DNA from: Rickettsia typhi
Lineage (GTDB): Bacteria; Pseudomonadota; Alphaproteobacteria; Rickettsiales; UBA1997
DNA length: 64,000 bases
Direction: 5' to 3'
Assembly: GCA_945865905.1 (NCBI GenBank)
Contig: CAMBFC010000005.1
Coordinates: 44,485-108,484, forward strand
Shown: positions 19,442-29,033 of the stretch, piece by piece
Layout: every line of letters begins with the position of its first letter
Numbering within the stretch: the first letter of the stretch is position 1
Translations under genes and position numbers: made by a program
The notes under the pieces: model-generated
The model's input: only the letters and a program-made list of their open reading frames with translations
Told to the model about the DNA's origin: nothing
Database searches by the model: none

Positions 19442-20295
19442 AACAAACTTTAAAAAACGAATTGCAAAAAATTATCGATTTAGCCCTTCAAGAAGATTGT
19501 GCTTTTAACGATATTACTAGCGATTTAACTATTCCTAAAAACCATCAAATCTCCTTTGCTATCAAGCCGCGCGAAGATATTATTTTATGCGGAATTGATG
19601 CGGTAAAAATTTGTTTTGATCAATTGCAAAAATCGAAGAAATTTGCTAATACAAAACTAATATTAAAAATATTAGCAAAAGATGGTGATGCTGTAGAACC
19701 TTTAAAATCAATAGCTAGTGGCCAAGGTGATGCAAAATTAATTTTTGCCGCAGAAAGAGTGGCACTTAATCTAATCCAGCATTTAAGTGGCATCGCAACA
19801 TCTACAAATCAATTTGTAAAATTAATAAAAAATAAAAATACTAAAATTTTAGACACTAGAAAAACTATTCCAACGCTGCGAAACCTTGAAAAATACGCCG
19901 TTGCGACTGGTGGCGGAAAAAATCATCGGATGAATTTATCTGATATGATTTTAATTAAAGATAATCATATTGCCGCCGCAGGAAGTATCACAAAAGCAAT
20001 TATTGCTGCAAAAAAAGCGCAAAAAAAATTAAAAATTGAAGTTGAGTGTGATAATTTGCAACAGGTCACAGAAGCTTTAAAATCAAGTCCTGATATCATA
20101 ATGCTTGATAATATGACAGTTGCAGAAATTAAAAAAGCGCAAAAAATTATTGACAAAAAATGTTTGATTGAAATTTCGGGCGGAATTAATTTATCTAATA
20201 TAAAGAATTTTGCTAATCTTGGTGTTGATTTTATATCAATTGGTGCTTTGACACATTCTGCTAAAGCTGTAGATATTGGCTTAGATATAGATTAG
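19435..20295 (+). CDS. nadC: Nicotinate-nucleotide pyrophosphorylase (quinolinate phosphoribosyltransferase)
   Basis: Converts quinolinate and PRPP to nicotinate mononucleotide in NAD synthesis. The 286 residues show LALQEDCAFNDITSDL, the PRPP/quinolinate site DTRKTIPTLRNLEKYAV with GGGKNHRMNLSD, KDNHI and, near the C-terminus, EISGGINLSNI and GVDFISIGALTHS. The length is normal. nadA and nadB are not nearby. It starts inside the upstream membrane-protein gene, at the end of the ribH operon. Confidence 0.96.
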   Translation: MLKQTLKNELQKIIDLALQEDCAFNDITSDLTIPKNHQISFAIKPREDIILCGIDAVKICFDQLQKSKKFANTKLILKILAKDGDAVEPLKSIASGQGDAKLIFAAERVALNLIQHLSGIATSTNQFVKLIKNKNTKILDTRKTIPTLRNLEKYAVATGGGKNHRMNLSDMILIKDNHIAAAGSITKAIIAAKKAQKKLKIEVECDNLQQVTEALKSSPDIIMLDNMTVAEIKKAQKIIDKKCLIEISGGINLSNIKNFANLGVDFISIGALTHSAKAVDIGLDID

Positions 20296-20384
20296 GTTTT
20301 GGTTTATTAGACATATAAATCAAGATTAGGACTAAAAAATATTCTTGTACAAAAAATTTAGAAAATATCACAAAAACCACCACT

Positions 20385-21164
20385 ATGCAAAAAATATTCA
20401 TCATTTTTTTTCTGCTAATAGTCACTTCTTGTCTTGCCCTCACCGATCCTTTGTTTTCAACTATCCCCAACTCTAACAATTTTATCAATCGTTTTCCTGA
20501 AAATAAAAAAGGAATAGTATTTTTAAAAATAAATTCAGATTACCTAGCATTATCATGGTGCCAAGCTAGTTTTACAAGTGAGGTAAAAGATAAAAGTTGC
20601 ATTAAAATCAATCCCTCAAACTATTATCAAATAATCATGCTAGAGCCCGGCTGGTATGAAATTGAAGGCTATAGAGTGATCAATCGACGCTTTCAATCTC
20701 TAAAAACAACGGAAATTGAACCAATAATTTCAAATATAACTGGCAAAAGAAAATCACCTCCCCTACTTGCATTTGAAGTCATTGAGGGCAAAATTTTTTA
20801 CGCTGGACATATCAAGTTTCATCACAGTTCTGCAAGTGGAACTTTGATTAAAGGGGATGATTTTGAAATAATAAAAAATAATTTTGCTGAAAAAAATCAA
20901 AAACAGCTATTGAAAATTTTTAAAGGTCATCAAGCGGAGTTAAAAATAATTTCTGATAAAATAAATCAAAATCCAGAAATTCTAATCAAAAATCTTGCCA
21001 AAACCAAATCTGATTTTGGCGAAGAAAAACAAATTGAAAAAAAAGAAGAGGCAGAAATAAAAAAGCGTGAACGCCAATTTTTAAAAGAACATGCAAAAAA
21101 AATGCGCTTACAAAAACAAAATGGGATTAAAATTGAAAGAAAGCTCAAAAATTATCAGAATTAG
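20385..21164 (+). CDS. Hypothetical lipoprotein
   Basis: 259 residues. A lipoprotein signal ends in IVTSC (Cys 16). A beta-rich central domain (GIVFLKINSDYLALSW, MLEPGWYEIEGYRVINRRF, FEVIEGKIFYAGHIKF) resembles small carbohydrate- or protein-binding lipoprotein domains that read out a value and an origin. The last 60 residues are Lys/Glu-rich, probably coiled coil. No family is recognised. It is followed by another lipoprotein gene 54 bp later. Confidence 0.7.
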   Translation: MQKIFIIFFLLIVTSCLALTDPLFSTIPNSNNFINRFPENKKGIVFLKINSDYLALSWCQASFTSEVKDKSCIKINPSNYYQIIMLEPGWYEIEGYRVINRRFQSLKTTEIEPIISNITGKRKSPPLLAFEVIEGKIFYAGHIKFHHSSASGTLIKGDDFEIIKNNFAEKNQKQLLKIFKGHQAELKIISDKINQNPEILIKNLAKTKSDFGEEKQIEKKEEAEIKKRERQFLKEHAKKMRLQKQNGIKIERKLKNYQN

Positions 21165-21218
21165 TGATAAATGAAAATTAATGAAAGAGTCTAAAAGTTA
21201 AAAAAATCATCAAAATTA

Positions 21219-21638
21219 ATGACCAAAGCCAAATTTTTACTAGTTTTCTTTTTATTACCATGCTGCACTAATCATTCAGGCGATTCTATGGCTAAATTTC
21301 GCAACTTAGCCATAGAATCTGCAATCAATGATGAGAAAAACCATTACTCAACTGAAAAAAACCTTCTTCAAGAATACGAAAGAGCTAAAGTTGAATGGAT
21401 TGACTCAAATGGTAATGTATTTAAAAGCTACAATCATAGCGAAAGAAAACTTGGGCCTTTATCATATGTTTTGTTGCTTAGTTTTTTCTTGCCGCGAAAC
21501 TATCAAAATTATGAAACAATAATAACAATTAATAATGGTTTAATTACTGATATACAGAGCTTCTACGGCACTATTACCTTAGAGTCTGAATCTAACTGTA
21601 ATGAGGCAATTTTTACCTGTGTAACCGCTATAAAATAA
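21219..21638 (+). CDS. Small hypothetical lipoprotein
   Basis: 139 residues, with a signal ending in LPCC, so lipidation at Cys 15 or 16. The mature part has a short helical section, then a beta-rich end (ETIITINNGLITDIQSFYG) with a Cys pair (ESNCNEAIFTC) that could be disulfide-linked. The region encoding about residues 22-34 is a 14-bp perfect inverted repeat. No function can be assigned. Confidence 0.65.
   Translation: MTKAKFLLVFFLLPCCTNHSGDSMAKFRNLAIESAINDEKNHYSTEKNLLQEYERAKVEWIDSNGNVFKSYNHSERKLGPLSYVLLLSFFLPRNYQNYETIITINNGLITDIQSFYGTITLESESNCNEAIFTCVTAIK
21282..21319. repeat. 14-bp perfect inverted repeat inside a lipoprotein gene
   Basis: Arms GATTCTATGGCTAA (21282-21295) and TTAGCCATAGAATC (21306-21319) are exact reverse complements around a 10-nt loop. 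The stem is inside the coding sequence, 63 bp after the start codon. Confidence 0.85.
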
Positions 21639-21682
21639 GAGCAGTTTTACCCTATTTTGGCATAATAAGATGTATAACAAGT

Positions 21683-21711
21683 TTGACTTTTTGTTTTAAA
21701 GCCGCTAAATA
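21683..21711 (+). promoter_or_regulatory. Putative sigma-70 promoter of topA
   Basis: TTGACT (21683-21688), a 17-bp spacer and TAAATA (21706-21711), placing transcription start about 40 nt before the topA ATG. Confidence 0.4.
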
Positions 21712-21756
21712 CTTGCCTTCTCAAAGCTATAATTTTTTTTCACAACAAAAATATTC

Positions 21757-24273
21757 ATGAAAAATTTATTGATCGTTGAATCTCCTGCTAAGGCCAAAAC
21801 CATCGGAAAATACCTTGGAAAAGATTATCAAGTATTGGCCTCTTTTGGCCATGTGCGTGACTTGCCAAGCAAAAATGGGTCTGTTGAGCCTGATAATAAT
21901 TTTAACATGCATTACGAGATTTCGGCAAAATCTATTAAAAATGTAAAGCTTATTACTGATGCCGCTAAGGGCTGCGATAAGATTATACTTGCTCCCGATC
22001 CTGATCGTGAAGGCGAATCTATTGCTTGGCATGTGCTTGAAGTTTTGAAACAAAAAAAGGCGATAAAAGCCTCAACTAAGATTGAGCGCGTAGTGTTTAA
22101 CGCCATTACAAAAAACTCGATTTTAGAAGCGATTAAAAATCCGCGCCAAATTGATATGGATTTAGTTGATGCGCAACAAGCTCGTCGTGCCTTAGATTAC
22201 CTAGTTGGATTCACCCTATCGCCAATTTTGTGGAAAAAACTTCCCGGAAGTAGATCGGCTGGGCGCGTTCAATCTGTAGCTCTCCGCCTTATTTGTGATC
22301 GCGAAGAAGAAATTGAAGCATTTAAAACTCAAGAATATTGGGATATTAAAATTGATCTCGAGAGTTTGAAAAACATGGCTTTTGCCGCTTCTATAGTTGA
22401 AGTTGAAGGCAAAAAACTTGAAAAATTTTCAATCACTAATGAAGCTGCGGCATCAAAGATCACTAAGCTTCTCGAGGATAAAAAATATCAAGTTGTTGAT
22501 ATTACTAAAAAACAAACTAAGCGTCGTTCTTATCCGCCATTCATCACTTCATCCTTGCAACAAGAGGCTGCGCGCAAGCTTGGATATTCGGTTAGCAAGA
22601 CTATGATGTTGGCTCAAAGGCTTTATGAAGGCACTGAAATTGATGGTAATAACCAAGGTCTCATTACTTATATGAGAACCGATTCGATTGATATGACGCC
22701 TGAAGCAATTATAGCCGCGCGGGTTTATATTGATAAAACTTATGGTGCAAAATATTTGCCAGATACTGCAAATGTTTTTAAAAGCAAAATTAAAAACGCA
22801 CAAGAAGCCCATGAAGCCATACGCCCAGCCGATTTTGCCTTTCCTCCAGAAAGTGTAAAACGCTATCTTGAGCCTGATCAATTTAATCTTTATGAATTGA
22901 TTTGGAAACGCACAATTGCATCACAAATGGCTGATGTAATTTTTGATCAAGTTGTGGTTGATATTGTCACCGTTCCTTCTTATGCAAAGGCTCGTGCCAC
23001 TGGATCTGTTATTAAATTTGATGGTTTCTACAAAATTTATAACGAAGATAAGGATGATGAAAAAGATGATGATGAAGGTAAGCAACAATTGCCAGAACTC
23101 TCACCTAGCGAGGCTCTGGCCCTGATTGATGTGAGGCCAGCGCAACATTTTACCGAGCCACCTCCGCGCTATTCTGAAGCGAGTTTGGTGAAAAAAATGG
23201 AAGAATTAGGAATCGGTCGACCATCTACTTACGCTTCGATTATTTCAGTATTGCAAGATCGCGGTTATGTTAAATTAGATCGCAAAAGATTTTTTCCTGA
23301 AGAACGCGGTCGTGTTGTTACGACTTTTCTCAAAGAATTTTTCGTGAAATATGTCGAATATGGCTACACGGCATCTATTGAAGACGAGTTTGATATTATT
23401 TCTGATGGCAAATTAAACTGGAGAATCTTTCTTAAAAAATTCTGGAATGATTTTAATGCAACATGCGTAGAAGTAGGTGAAAAGCCATTCGGCGATGTTC
23501 TTGAAATTTTAAACCAAAAAATCGGCGGCCAAATTTTTGGTATTGATGAAGAAGGAAAAGCAAAAAATACTTGCCCAACATGCAGCAAGGGAACTCTCGG
23601 GCTAAGGCTTGGCAAGTTTGGCGCTTTCATTGGATGCTCGAACTATCCTGAATGCAAACACACAATGCAAATTTTTGACAAGGGCGAAGAAGGCTCTGAT
23701 GGCGAGCCTTCAACGGGTAAGCCAATGTTTGAACCGCGCAGTTTAGGCAATGATCCTAAAACCGGATTTGAAGTTATGGTAAAAATAGGCCCTTATGGTC
23801 CTTATTTAGAATTGATTGGAAGTGGTGGTGAAGTTTCTGCGCCTGAAGCCCTAGCTGAAGAGGTAAAGGAAGAAGTTGAAGAGAAAAAATCAAAAAAAAC
23901 CAGCAAAGCTACTAAAGCAAAAAAACCTAAGAAAGAACCAAAACCTAAGAAACCAAAAATTCTAAAGCCAAAAAGAATTTCGATTCCAAAAAATTTAGAT
24001 CCAAAATTAATTGAGTTGAAAGATGCGCTTGGATTACTTTCTTTGCCGCGAGAAGTTGGATTTCATCCCGAAACCGGCAAAAAAATCGTTGCCAGCATTG
24101 GGCCTTACGGGCCTTATCTATCTCATGATGGCAAATTTGTATCATTAAAAGAAGATAATGTTTTGGAAGTTGGTTTGAATCGTGCGATAGATTTAATTGC
24201 TACTGCGGCGATTAAGGTTGCAGCTGGTGGCGGAAGAAAAAGATTTGTAAAAAAGGCTAAAGCGAAGAAATAA
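21757..24273 (+). CDS. topA: DNA topoisomerase I
   Basis: Relaxes negative supercoils. The Toprim domain starts at LLIVESPAKAKTIGKYLG; DPDREGESIAWH carries the acidic metal triad, and the catalytic Tyr is in GLITYMRTDSID near residue 310. After the core come a Cys4 zinc ribbon (CPTCSKG, then CSNYPECK), two topo_C repeats (KIGPYGPYLEL and ASIGPYGPYLSHDGKF) separated by a very Lys-rich linker, and a basic tail. 838 residues are typical for alphaproteobacteria. dprA, the usual upstream neighbour, is absent; a probable promoter lies directly upstream. Confidence 0.97.
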   Translation: MKNLLIVESPAKAKTIGKYLGKDYQVLASFGHVRDLPSKNGSVEPDNNFNMHYEISAKSIKNVKLITDAAKGCDKIILAPDPDREGESIAWHVLEVLKQKKAIKASTKIERVVFNAITKNSILEAIKNPRQIDMDLVDAQQARRALDYLVGFTLSPILWKKLPGSRSAGRVQSVALRLICDREEEIEAFKTQEYWDIKIDLESLKNMAFAASIVEVEGKKLEKFSITNEAAASKITKLLEDKKYQVVDITKKQTKRRSYPPFITSSLQQEAARKLGYSVSKTMMLAQRLYEGTEIDGNNQGLITYMRTDSIDMTPEAIIAARVYIDKTYGAKYLPDTANVFKSKIKNAQEAHEAIRPADFAFPPESVKRYLEPDQFNLYELIWKRTIASQMADVIFDQVVVDIVTVPSYAKARATGSVIKFDGFYKIYNEDKDDEKDDDEGKQQLPELSPSEALALIDVRPAQHFTEPPPRYSEASLVKKMEELGIGRPSTYASIISVLQDRGYVKLDRKRFFPEERGRVVTTFLKEFFVKYVEYGYTASIEDEFDIISDGKLNWRIFLKKFWNDFNATCVEVGEKPFGDVLEILNQKIGGQIFGIDEEGKAKNTCPTCSKGTLGLRLGKFGAFIGCSNYPECKHTMQIFDKGEEGSDGEPSTGKPMFEPRSLGNDPKTGFEVMVKIGPYGPYLELIGSGGEVSAPEALAEEVKEEVEEKKSKKTSKATKAKKPKKEPKPKKPKILKPKRISIPKNLDPKLIELKDALGLLSLPREVGFHPETGKKIVASIGPYGPYLSHDGKFVSLKEDNVLEVGLNRAIDLIATAAIKVAAGGGRKRFVKKAKAKK

Positions 24274-24301
24274 ATTTTATCTGATTTTATCTGATTTTAT
24301 C
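24274..24301. repeat. Short tandem repeat after topA
   Basis: ATTTTATCTG occurs at 24274-24283 and 24284-24293, then ATTTTATC at 24294-24301, directly after the topA stop. The following ATCCC/GGGAT pairing is too weak to call a terminator. The rest of the 252-bp gap to 24526 shows no gene. Confidence 0.7.
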
Positions 24302-24525
24302 CCTGCGCAAGTGGGGATTTATTTGAAATCAAAGCAGCTGATACAATAATGTCTTTTTACTAAATTAGCTGAATTGAATTATTATACTCAGTATCAATAC
24401 TAAAAATTGTCTTATAAAGCAGAATTTCTCGTAGCGACAATTCTAGAGACAATTGCAAACTAACCCTCAACTCCCTAAAATCAAATCCCAAAAAACCAAG
24501 TTGAACACCATTATAAAAAAACCAG

Positions 24526-26379
24526 ATGACCACAAAAAACAAAAATAAAATTTTTTTTCACCTCAACAAAATCACTCATCTTACCTATTTTTTAGTCATA
24601 AGCACTTTTTTTTCTACCACCACTCTAGCCCAACAGTCCCAAGATATCATCAACCAACAAGATTGGATCACCCGCAACCAGCAAAACATCCTTGAAGAAA
24701 AAAAGCGTGATAGTGAATTTGAGGCAATAAAAAAAGATCAGGATCGCAAGAAAAAAGAGGAGGAAGAAAATCAGAAACCTCAAATGTTAAGTGTTTCAGA
24801 GCAATCAACAGTTTGCTTTTCAATCAAGAAAATCAAATTTCAAGATGCAAATTCTCTATCATGGTTTCGCAAGAAAAAACTGTCTGCACCCTTTATTGGC
24901 AAGTGCTTAGAAGGCAAAGTTTTAACTGATATTGTTGCGGTAATAAATAATTATTACCAAAGCAAAGGCTTTATAACGGCACAAGTTTTAGTGCCAAAAC
25001 AAAATTTGCAAAGTGGAATTTTTGAATTAAAAATTATCGAAGGTAAAATAGAAAAAATCGTTTTTGGCAAAGATCGCGTCATCGAAAAAATGCAAGAATT
25101 TACCGCTTTTGGTAATGCTGAGGGTGAAATTTTAAATATTAATGATATCAATCAAGGAATTTATCAAATTAATCGATTATCATCAAATGCGGCGGTTATG
25201 AAAATTGAGCCAGGTAGCTTTAGTGGCGATAGCAAAATTGTGATTGATAACAATAAAAGTTTTCCAGCTCGAGCAACCATTAGCAAAGATAATCTGGGTA
25301 ATAAATTCACCGGCGTTCAAAGGCTAAATTTTTCTTCAAATTTTGATAATCTGTTATTTTTAAACGATAATTTAAACTTAAGTTATACCAATAATATTCA
25401 TGATGATAGCCAAGTAAAAGACCTAAAAGCATTTTCGAGCAGCCTTTCAATTCCATTTAAATATAACACTTTTTCTTATGATTATTCACGCAGTGAGTTT
25501 AAGGGTCAAAGCGTTCTGCAAAATTCAATACTAACCACTACCGGCTTCTCTGATCAAAGAAAATTTACTGTTGATCGCGTTTTATTAAGCAAAGCTAATT
25601 TAAGACTTTCAACTAGCGCTTCACTCACTTCCAAAGAATCTACTAGCTATCTCAATGGAGAAAAGCAAGAAAATTCTGTAAGAAAGCTTTCAATTATAAA
25701 TGCTGGATTTGCACTTTCTTTTTATCCTAACGACAAAACAAATATCTATCTCAAGCCTTCATATTCAAGGGGTTTAAAAATTCTTAATGCGCAACAAGAT
25801 TTATCAAATATTAAGGCCGATACACCAAAAGCGCAGTTCGAGTCTTTTAAATTTTACGCCAACTTTTCTCACAAATTAACCATTCCAAAAATTAATGCCC
25901 CAGTAGTTATATCAACAGAAATGGATAGCCAATTTGCTAAACAAACCCTCTTCGGTTCAGAGCAATTCGCGGTTGGTGGATATTATTCGGTGCGGGGATT
26001 TCGTGAAAGCTATATCACAGGAGATTCTGGATATTATTTTAGAAACAAAGCCAGCTTCAATATTGGATCGCTAATTTTGCCATTATTTAACGCACAAAAT
26101 CAAGCCTCTGGCACAGAATCAGCAAATTTCTTACAAAAAAATCTTCCTTATCTCAGCAGATTAAAGCTTGAGCCATTTTATGATTTTGGCTATGTTCGAA
26201 ATAAATATAACGGCTCAGATGGCGGATTATCAGGCGCTGGCGTTAAAACTATTTTTGATAGCAAATATTTCAGCGCTTCAGTTACTTATTCTCAAGGCTT
26301 ACAAAAATCACACTTAATCACCTCAGTAACAAAAGAAAATAAGCTAATTTACTTTGAGATCAGCGCTAGTTGTTGCTAG
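24526..26379 (+). CDS. TpsB family outer-membrane transporter (ShlB/FhaC/HecB type)
   Basis: A two-partner secretion pore. 617 residues: signal peptide (about 1-35, ending TTLAQQ), a charged Lys/Glu-rich linker (55-90), POTRA-type domains (KIKFQDANSLSWFRKK; GFITAQVLVPKQNLQSGIFELKIIEGKIEKI is split into the typical POTRA pattern), then a 16-strand barrel with the conserved FAVGGYYSVRGFRES (family VRGY/VRGF tip motif). The natural client is the TpsA exoprotein at 57584, 31 kb away. Its stop overlaps that of rsh by 4 bp, convergently. Confidence 0.93.
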   Translation: MTTKNKNKIFFHLNKITHLTYFLVISTFFSTTTLAQQSQDIINQQDWITRNQQNILEEKKRDSEFEAIKKDQDRKKKEEEENQKPQMLSVSEQSTVCFSIKKIKFQDANSLSWFRKKKLSAPFIGKCLEGKVLTDIVAVINNYYQSKGFITAQVLVPKQNLQSGIFELKIIEGKIEKIVFGKDRVIEKMQEFTAFGNAEGEILNINDINQGIYQINRLSSNAAVMKIEPGSFSGDSKIVIDNNKSFPARATISKDNLGNKFTGVQRLNFSSNFDNLLFLNDNLNLSYTNNIHDDSQVKDLKAFSSSLSIPFKYNTFSYDYSRSEFKGQSVLQNSILTTTGFSDQRKFTVDRVLLSKANLRLSTSASLTSKESTSYLNGEKQENSVRKLSIINAGFALSFYPNDKTNIYLKPSYSRGLKILNAQQDLSNIKADTPKAQFESFKFYANFSHKLTIPKINAPVVISTEMDSQFAKQTLFGSEQFAVGGYYSVRGFRESYITGDSGYYFRNKASFNIGSLILPLFNAQNQASGTESANFLQKNLPYLSRLKLEPFYDFGYVRNKYNGSDGGLSGAGVKTIFDSKYFSASVTYSQGLQKSHLITSVTKENKLIYFEISASCC

Positions 26380-28544
26380 GCTAAAACCCTCTCAACCTCA
26401 ACAATCTTGCGAGAAATGCGCAATGCCGAAATTATATCCTCAAGCTGATCAACATTTTTAACCTCAACATCAACAAACATTTCAAAATAATCAATATTGC
26501 GATTAGTAACTTTAACATTAGTAATGTTAACATGTTTGCGAGCAATAACAGCGGTAACATCAGCAAGGCTTCCCGATTGATTTTCAACAACAACTCTTAT
26601 TCTGCTAACATAAAAATTATCATCTTTAACGCCATCTTTGAAGCAAACTTCGATTATTCTTTGTGGATTTAAAGCAATATTTTTTAAATTATTACAAGAT
26701 TGATTATGAATAGTTACACCCTTCCCAGTATTGATTACGCCAACAATTGAATCTCCCGGAATTGGATTGCAACAACCACCATAATGCATCGCCATTCCCA
26801 CAAGCAAACCATCAATTAATAATGCTTCGTCGCGTTTTTTATTTTTATCAGAAGTAGTTTTTAAAATTGGTGAAGGCTTGCTCTCATCTTGATAATCAGG
26901 ATATAATTTTAGCAAAATATCTTGTCGCGTTACTATTCCTTCGGCAATGCGCACATATAAATCATCAACTGTTTTTGCATTGAATGATTTGAGATTTTTT
27001 TCAAATAAAAGATCGCTTAATTCAAGATTTTTTGCAGCAAAAAACTTGTGTATAATGTTGCGACCTAAGGTTTTATGTTCATCATATTTTTCATGTCGAA
27101 CAAAATTTTTAATCGCCGATTTTGCTTTTGGCGTTGCTGCAAATTGCAACCAATTTTGTGAAGCTTTAGCGTTTTTTGCCGTGATAATTTCGACTTGATC
27201 ACCGTTCTCAAGCCTTTGCCTTAAAGGTGCAATCACGCTATTAATTTTTGCGCCAACACATTTATTTCCAACTTCTGAATGCACTGCATAAGCAAAATCA
27301 AGCGCAGTTGCGCCAAAAGGCAAATTAAAAATATCGCCATTTGGAGTAAAACAAAAAACCTCATCCTTGTGCAGATGCAATTTATTGCGATCTAGCACTT
27401 CACTGGGACGATCGGCATTTTCAAAAAGATTGATCAAGTCTCTAATCCATTGATATTGTTCACTTTCTTTTTTTGTCTCCGCAGCATCCTTATTCGATTT
27501 TTTAAGATTTTTATCCTTATAAGCCCAATGAACTGCCACACCTAATTCTGAAATTTCGTGCATTTTTTTATCACGAATTTGCAGTTCAATTTTTTTATTA
27601 AATGGCCCTAAAATTGCCAGATGCAACGATTGATAACCGTTATCTTTTGGAGTACTAATGTAATCGCGAAAAGTATTCGGAATCATTCTGTAGCTTGAAT
27701 TAATGATCCCCAGCACTCGATAACATTCCGTCACATTTTTAACAACAATCCGAAAAGCCATTATATCATGCAGATGATGAAATCCAATATTCTGATTTTT
27801 CATCTTACTCCAAATTGAATAAGGTGTTTTTTCGCGACCAAAAATTGTAAATTTAACCCTTTCGCTTGTTAATTTTTCACTTAAATTTTCAATGATTTTA
27901 TCAATGTAATCTTTTTTTTGTTCACGCAATTCATTAAGACGCTCAACCACAAATCCTCTAGTCTCGGGATCGATCACTTCAAAAGATAATTCTTGCAATT
28001 CATCTTTAATTTTATTGAGCCCAATTCGCGCTGCAAGTGGCGCATAAATCTCAAGACTCTCTCGTGCTTTTCTAATTTTTTTCTCCTTCGAGGGCATATA
28101 GAATATCGTCCGCATATTATGCGTTCTATCAGCAAGCTTAATCAGCAATACACGAATATCTTCCGACATCGCTAAAGTAAGTTTGCGAAAATTTTCTGCA
28201 ACACGCTCAGAAGTGGGAATTGATTCAATCTTGCTTAATTTTGTAACGCCATCAACAAGCTTTGCAACTTTCTCACCAAAGCCTTCTTCGATATCCTCCA
28301 AAGTAATTTCAGTATCCTCAACTAAATCATGAAAAAGTGCGGCAATAATTGATGTCTCATCCATCTTCAGATCAATGAGAATTTCTGCAACAGCAAGTGG
28401 GTGAGAAAAATAAGGATCTCCAGAATGGCGTTTTTGATTGCCATGGCCAACCTTAGAAAAAATATAGGCTTTTTGAATCAGAGATTCGTTGACTTGTGGA
28501 TTATACGATTTGATTTTTGCGATTAATTCTGCAGCTGAAATCAT
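26376..28544 (-). CDS. rsh: Bifunctional (p)ppGpp synthetase/hydrolase (Rel/SpoT homologue)
   Basis: Controls the stringent response. The N-terminal HD hydrolase domain is intact (KRHSGDPYFSHPLAVAEIL, ALFHDLVEDTEIT); the synthetase domain follows (HDIMAFRIVV, DYISTPKDNGYQSLH, LQIRDKKMHEISELG, HWAYK), then TGS (VFCFTPNGDIFNLPFGAT), the conserved Cys region GCCNPIPGDSIVG and a C-terminal ACT domain. 722 residues is full length. Downstream of rpoZ on the same strand, as in most alphaproteobacteria. Confidence 0.96.
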   Translation of the reverse strand: MISAAELIAKIKSYNPQVNESLIQKAYIFSKVGHGNQKRHSGDPYFSHPLAVAEILIDLKMDETSIIAALFHDLVEDTEITLEDIEEGFGEKVAKLVDGVTKLSKIESIPTSERVAENFRKLTLAMSEDIRVLLIKLADRTHNMRTIFYMPSKEKKIRKARESLEIYAPLAARIGLNKIKDELQELSFEVIDPETRGFVVERLNELREQKKDYIDKIIENLSEKLTSERVKFTIFGREKTPYSIWSKMKNQNIGFHHLHDIMAFRIVVKNVTECYRVLGIINSSYRMIPNTFRDYISTPKDNGYQSLHLAILGPFNKKIELQIRDKKMHEISELGVAVHWAYKDKNLKKSNKDAAETKKESEQYQWIRDLINLFENADRPSEVLDRNKLHLHKDEVFCFTPNGDIFNLPFGATALDFAYAVHSEVGNKCVGAKINSVIAPLRQRLENGDQVEIITAKNAKASQNWLQFAATPKAKSAIKNFVRHEKYDEHKTLGRNIIHKFFAAKNLELSDLLFEKNLKSFNAKTVDDLYVRIAEGIVTRQDILLKLYPDYQDESKPSPILKTTSDKNKKRDEALLIDGLLVGMAMHYGGCCNPIPGDSIVGVINTGKGVTIHNQSCNNLKNIALNPQRIIEVCFKDGVKDDNFYVSRIRVVVENQSGSLADVTAVIARKHVNITNVKVTNRNIDYFEMFVDVEVKNVDQLEDIISALRISRKIVEVERVLA

Positions 28545-28611
28545 ATTGGATATTCTGATTTGATGATGCCTGATGCCCTAGAAACTTTGATGACGATCAA
28601 AGTGTGGAATA

Positions 28612-28950
28612 TTAATCGTCAACTTGTAGATTTTCTCCGACAAAAGTAGCTTCTTTTAACATTTGACCTTGAACTTCTTCAATGATTTCAGTTTGAGTAG
28701 TAATATCAACGCGAGTGTTTTCAAGTGCTCCGCGATTCATGATTGAAGACATGATATTTTGTTTGATAGCATCAACATTAAGCATGTGATCACCAATTTC
28801 ACGAAGCGCAATAACTGCAGGTTTTTCTTTGCGATCAAGCTCTGTAGCGGCGCCAGACAAAATGCTTTTAGCGCGATTGCTTGCAACAAGGCAAAGCTCA
28901 AAACGATTAGGAACAACTGTTACACAATCTTCAACTGTAATTCTTGCCAT
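28612..28950 (-). CDS. rpoZ: RNA polymerase omega subunit
   Basis: 112 residues from MARITVEDCV, the canonical omega start; an in-frame ATG five codons earlier (28965) is less likely. It shows NRFELCLVASNRAKSI and the Lys-rich KEKPAVIALREI of the family. It assists RNA polymerase assembly and, with rsh just downstream (67 bp), forms the usual alphaproteobacterial pair, since omega contributes to ppGpp binding. The tail is longer than that of E. coli omega. Confidence 0.93.
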   Translation of the reverse strand: MARITVEDCVTVVPNRFELCLVASNRAKSILSGAATELDRKEKPAVIALREIGDHMLNVDAIKQNIMSSIMNRGALENTRVDITTQTEIIEEVQGQMLKEATFVGENLQVDD

Positions 28951-29033
28951 ATTCTTAATTAACATTTATTGTTATGAAAGTGCGATTGCGCTAATTCTAG
29001 CTTAATATCATTCAATAATCAAGAAAGTTTTTC

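Noticed and set aside
24298..24318. ATCCC/GGGAT hairpin after topA
   Set aside because: Only 5 bp of stem and no T tract.
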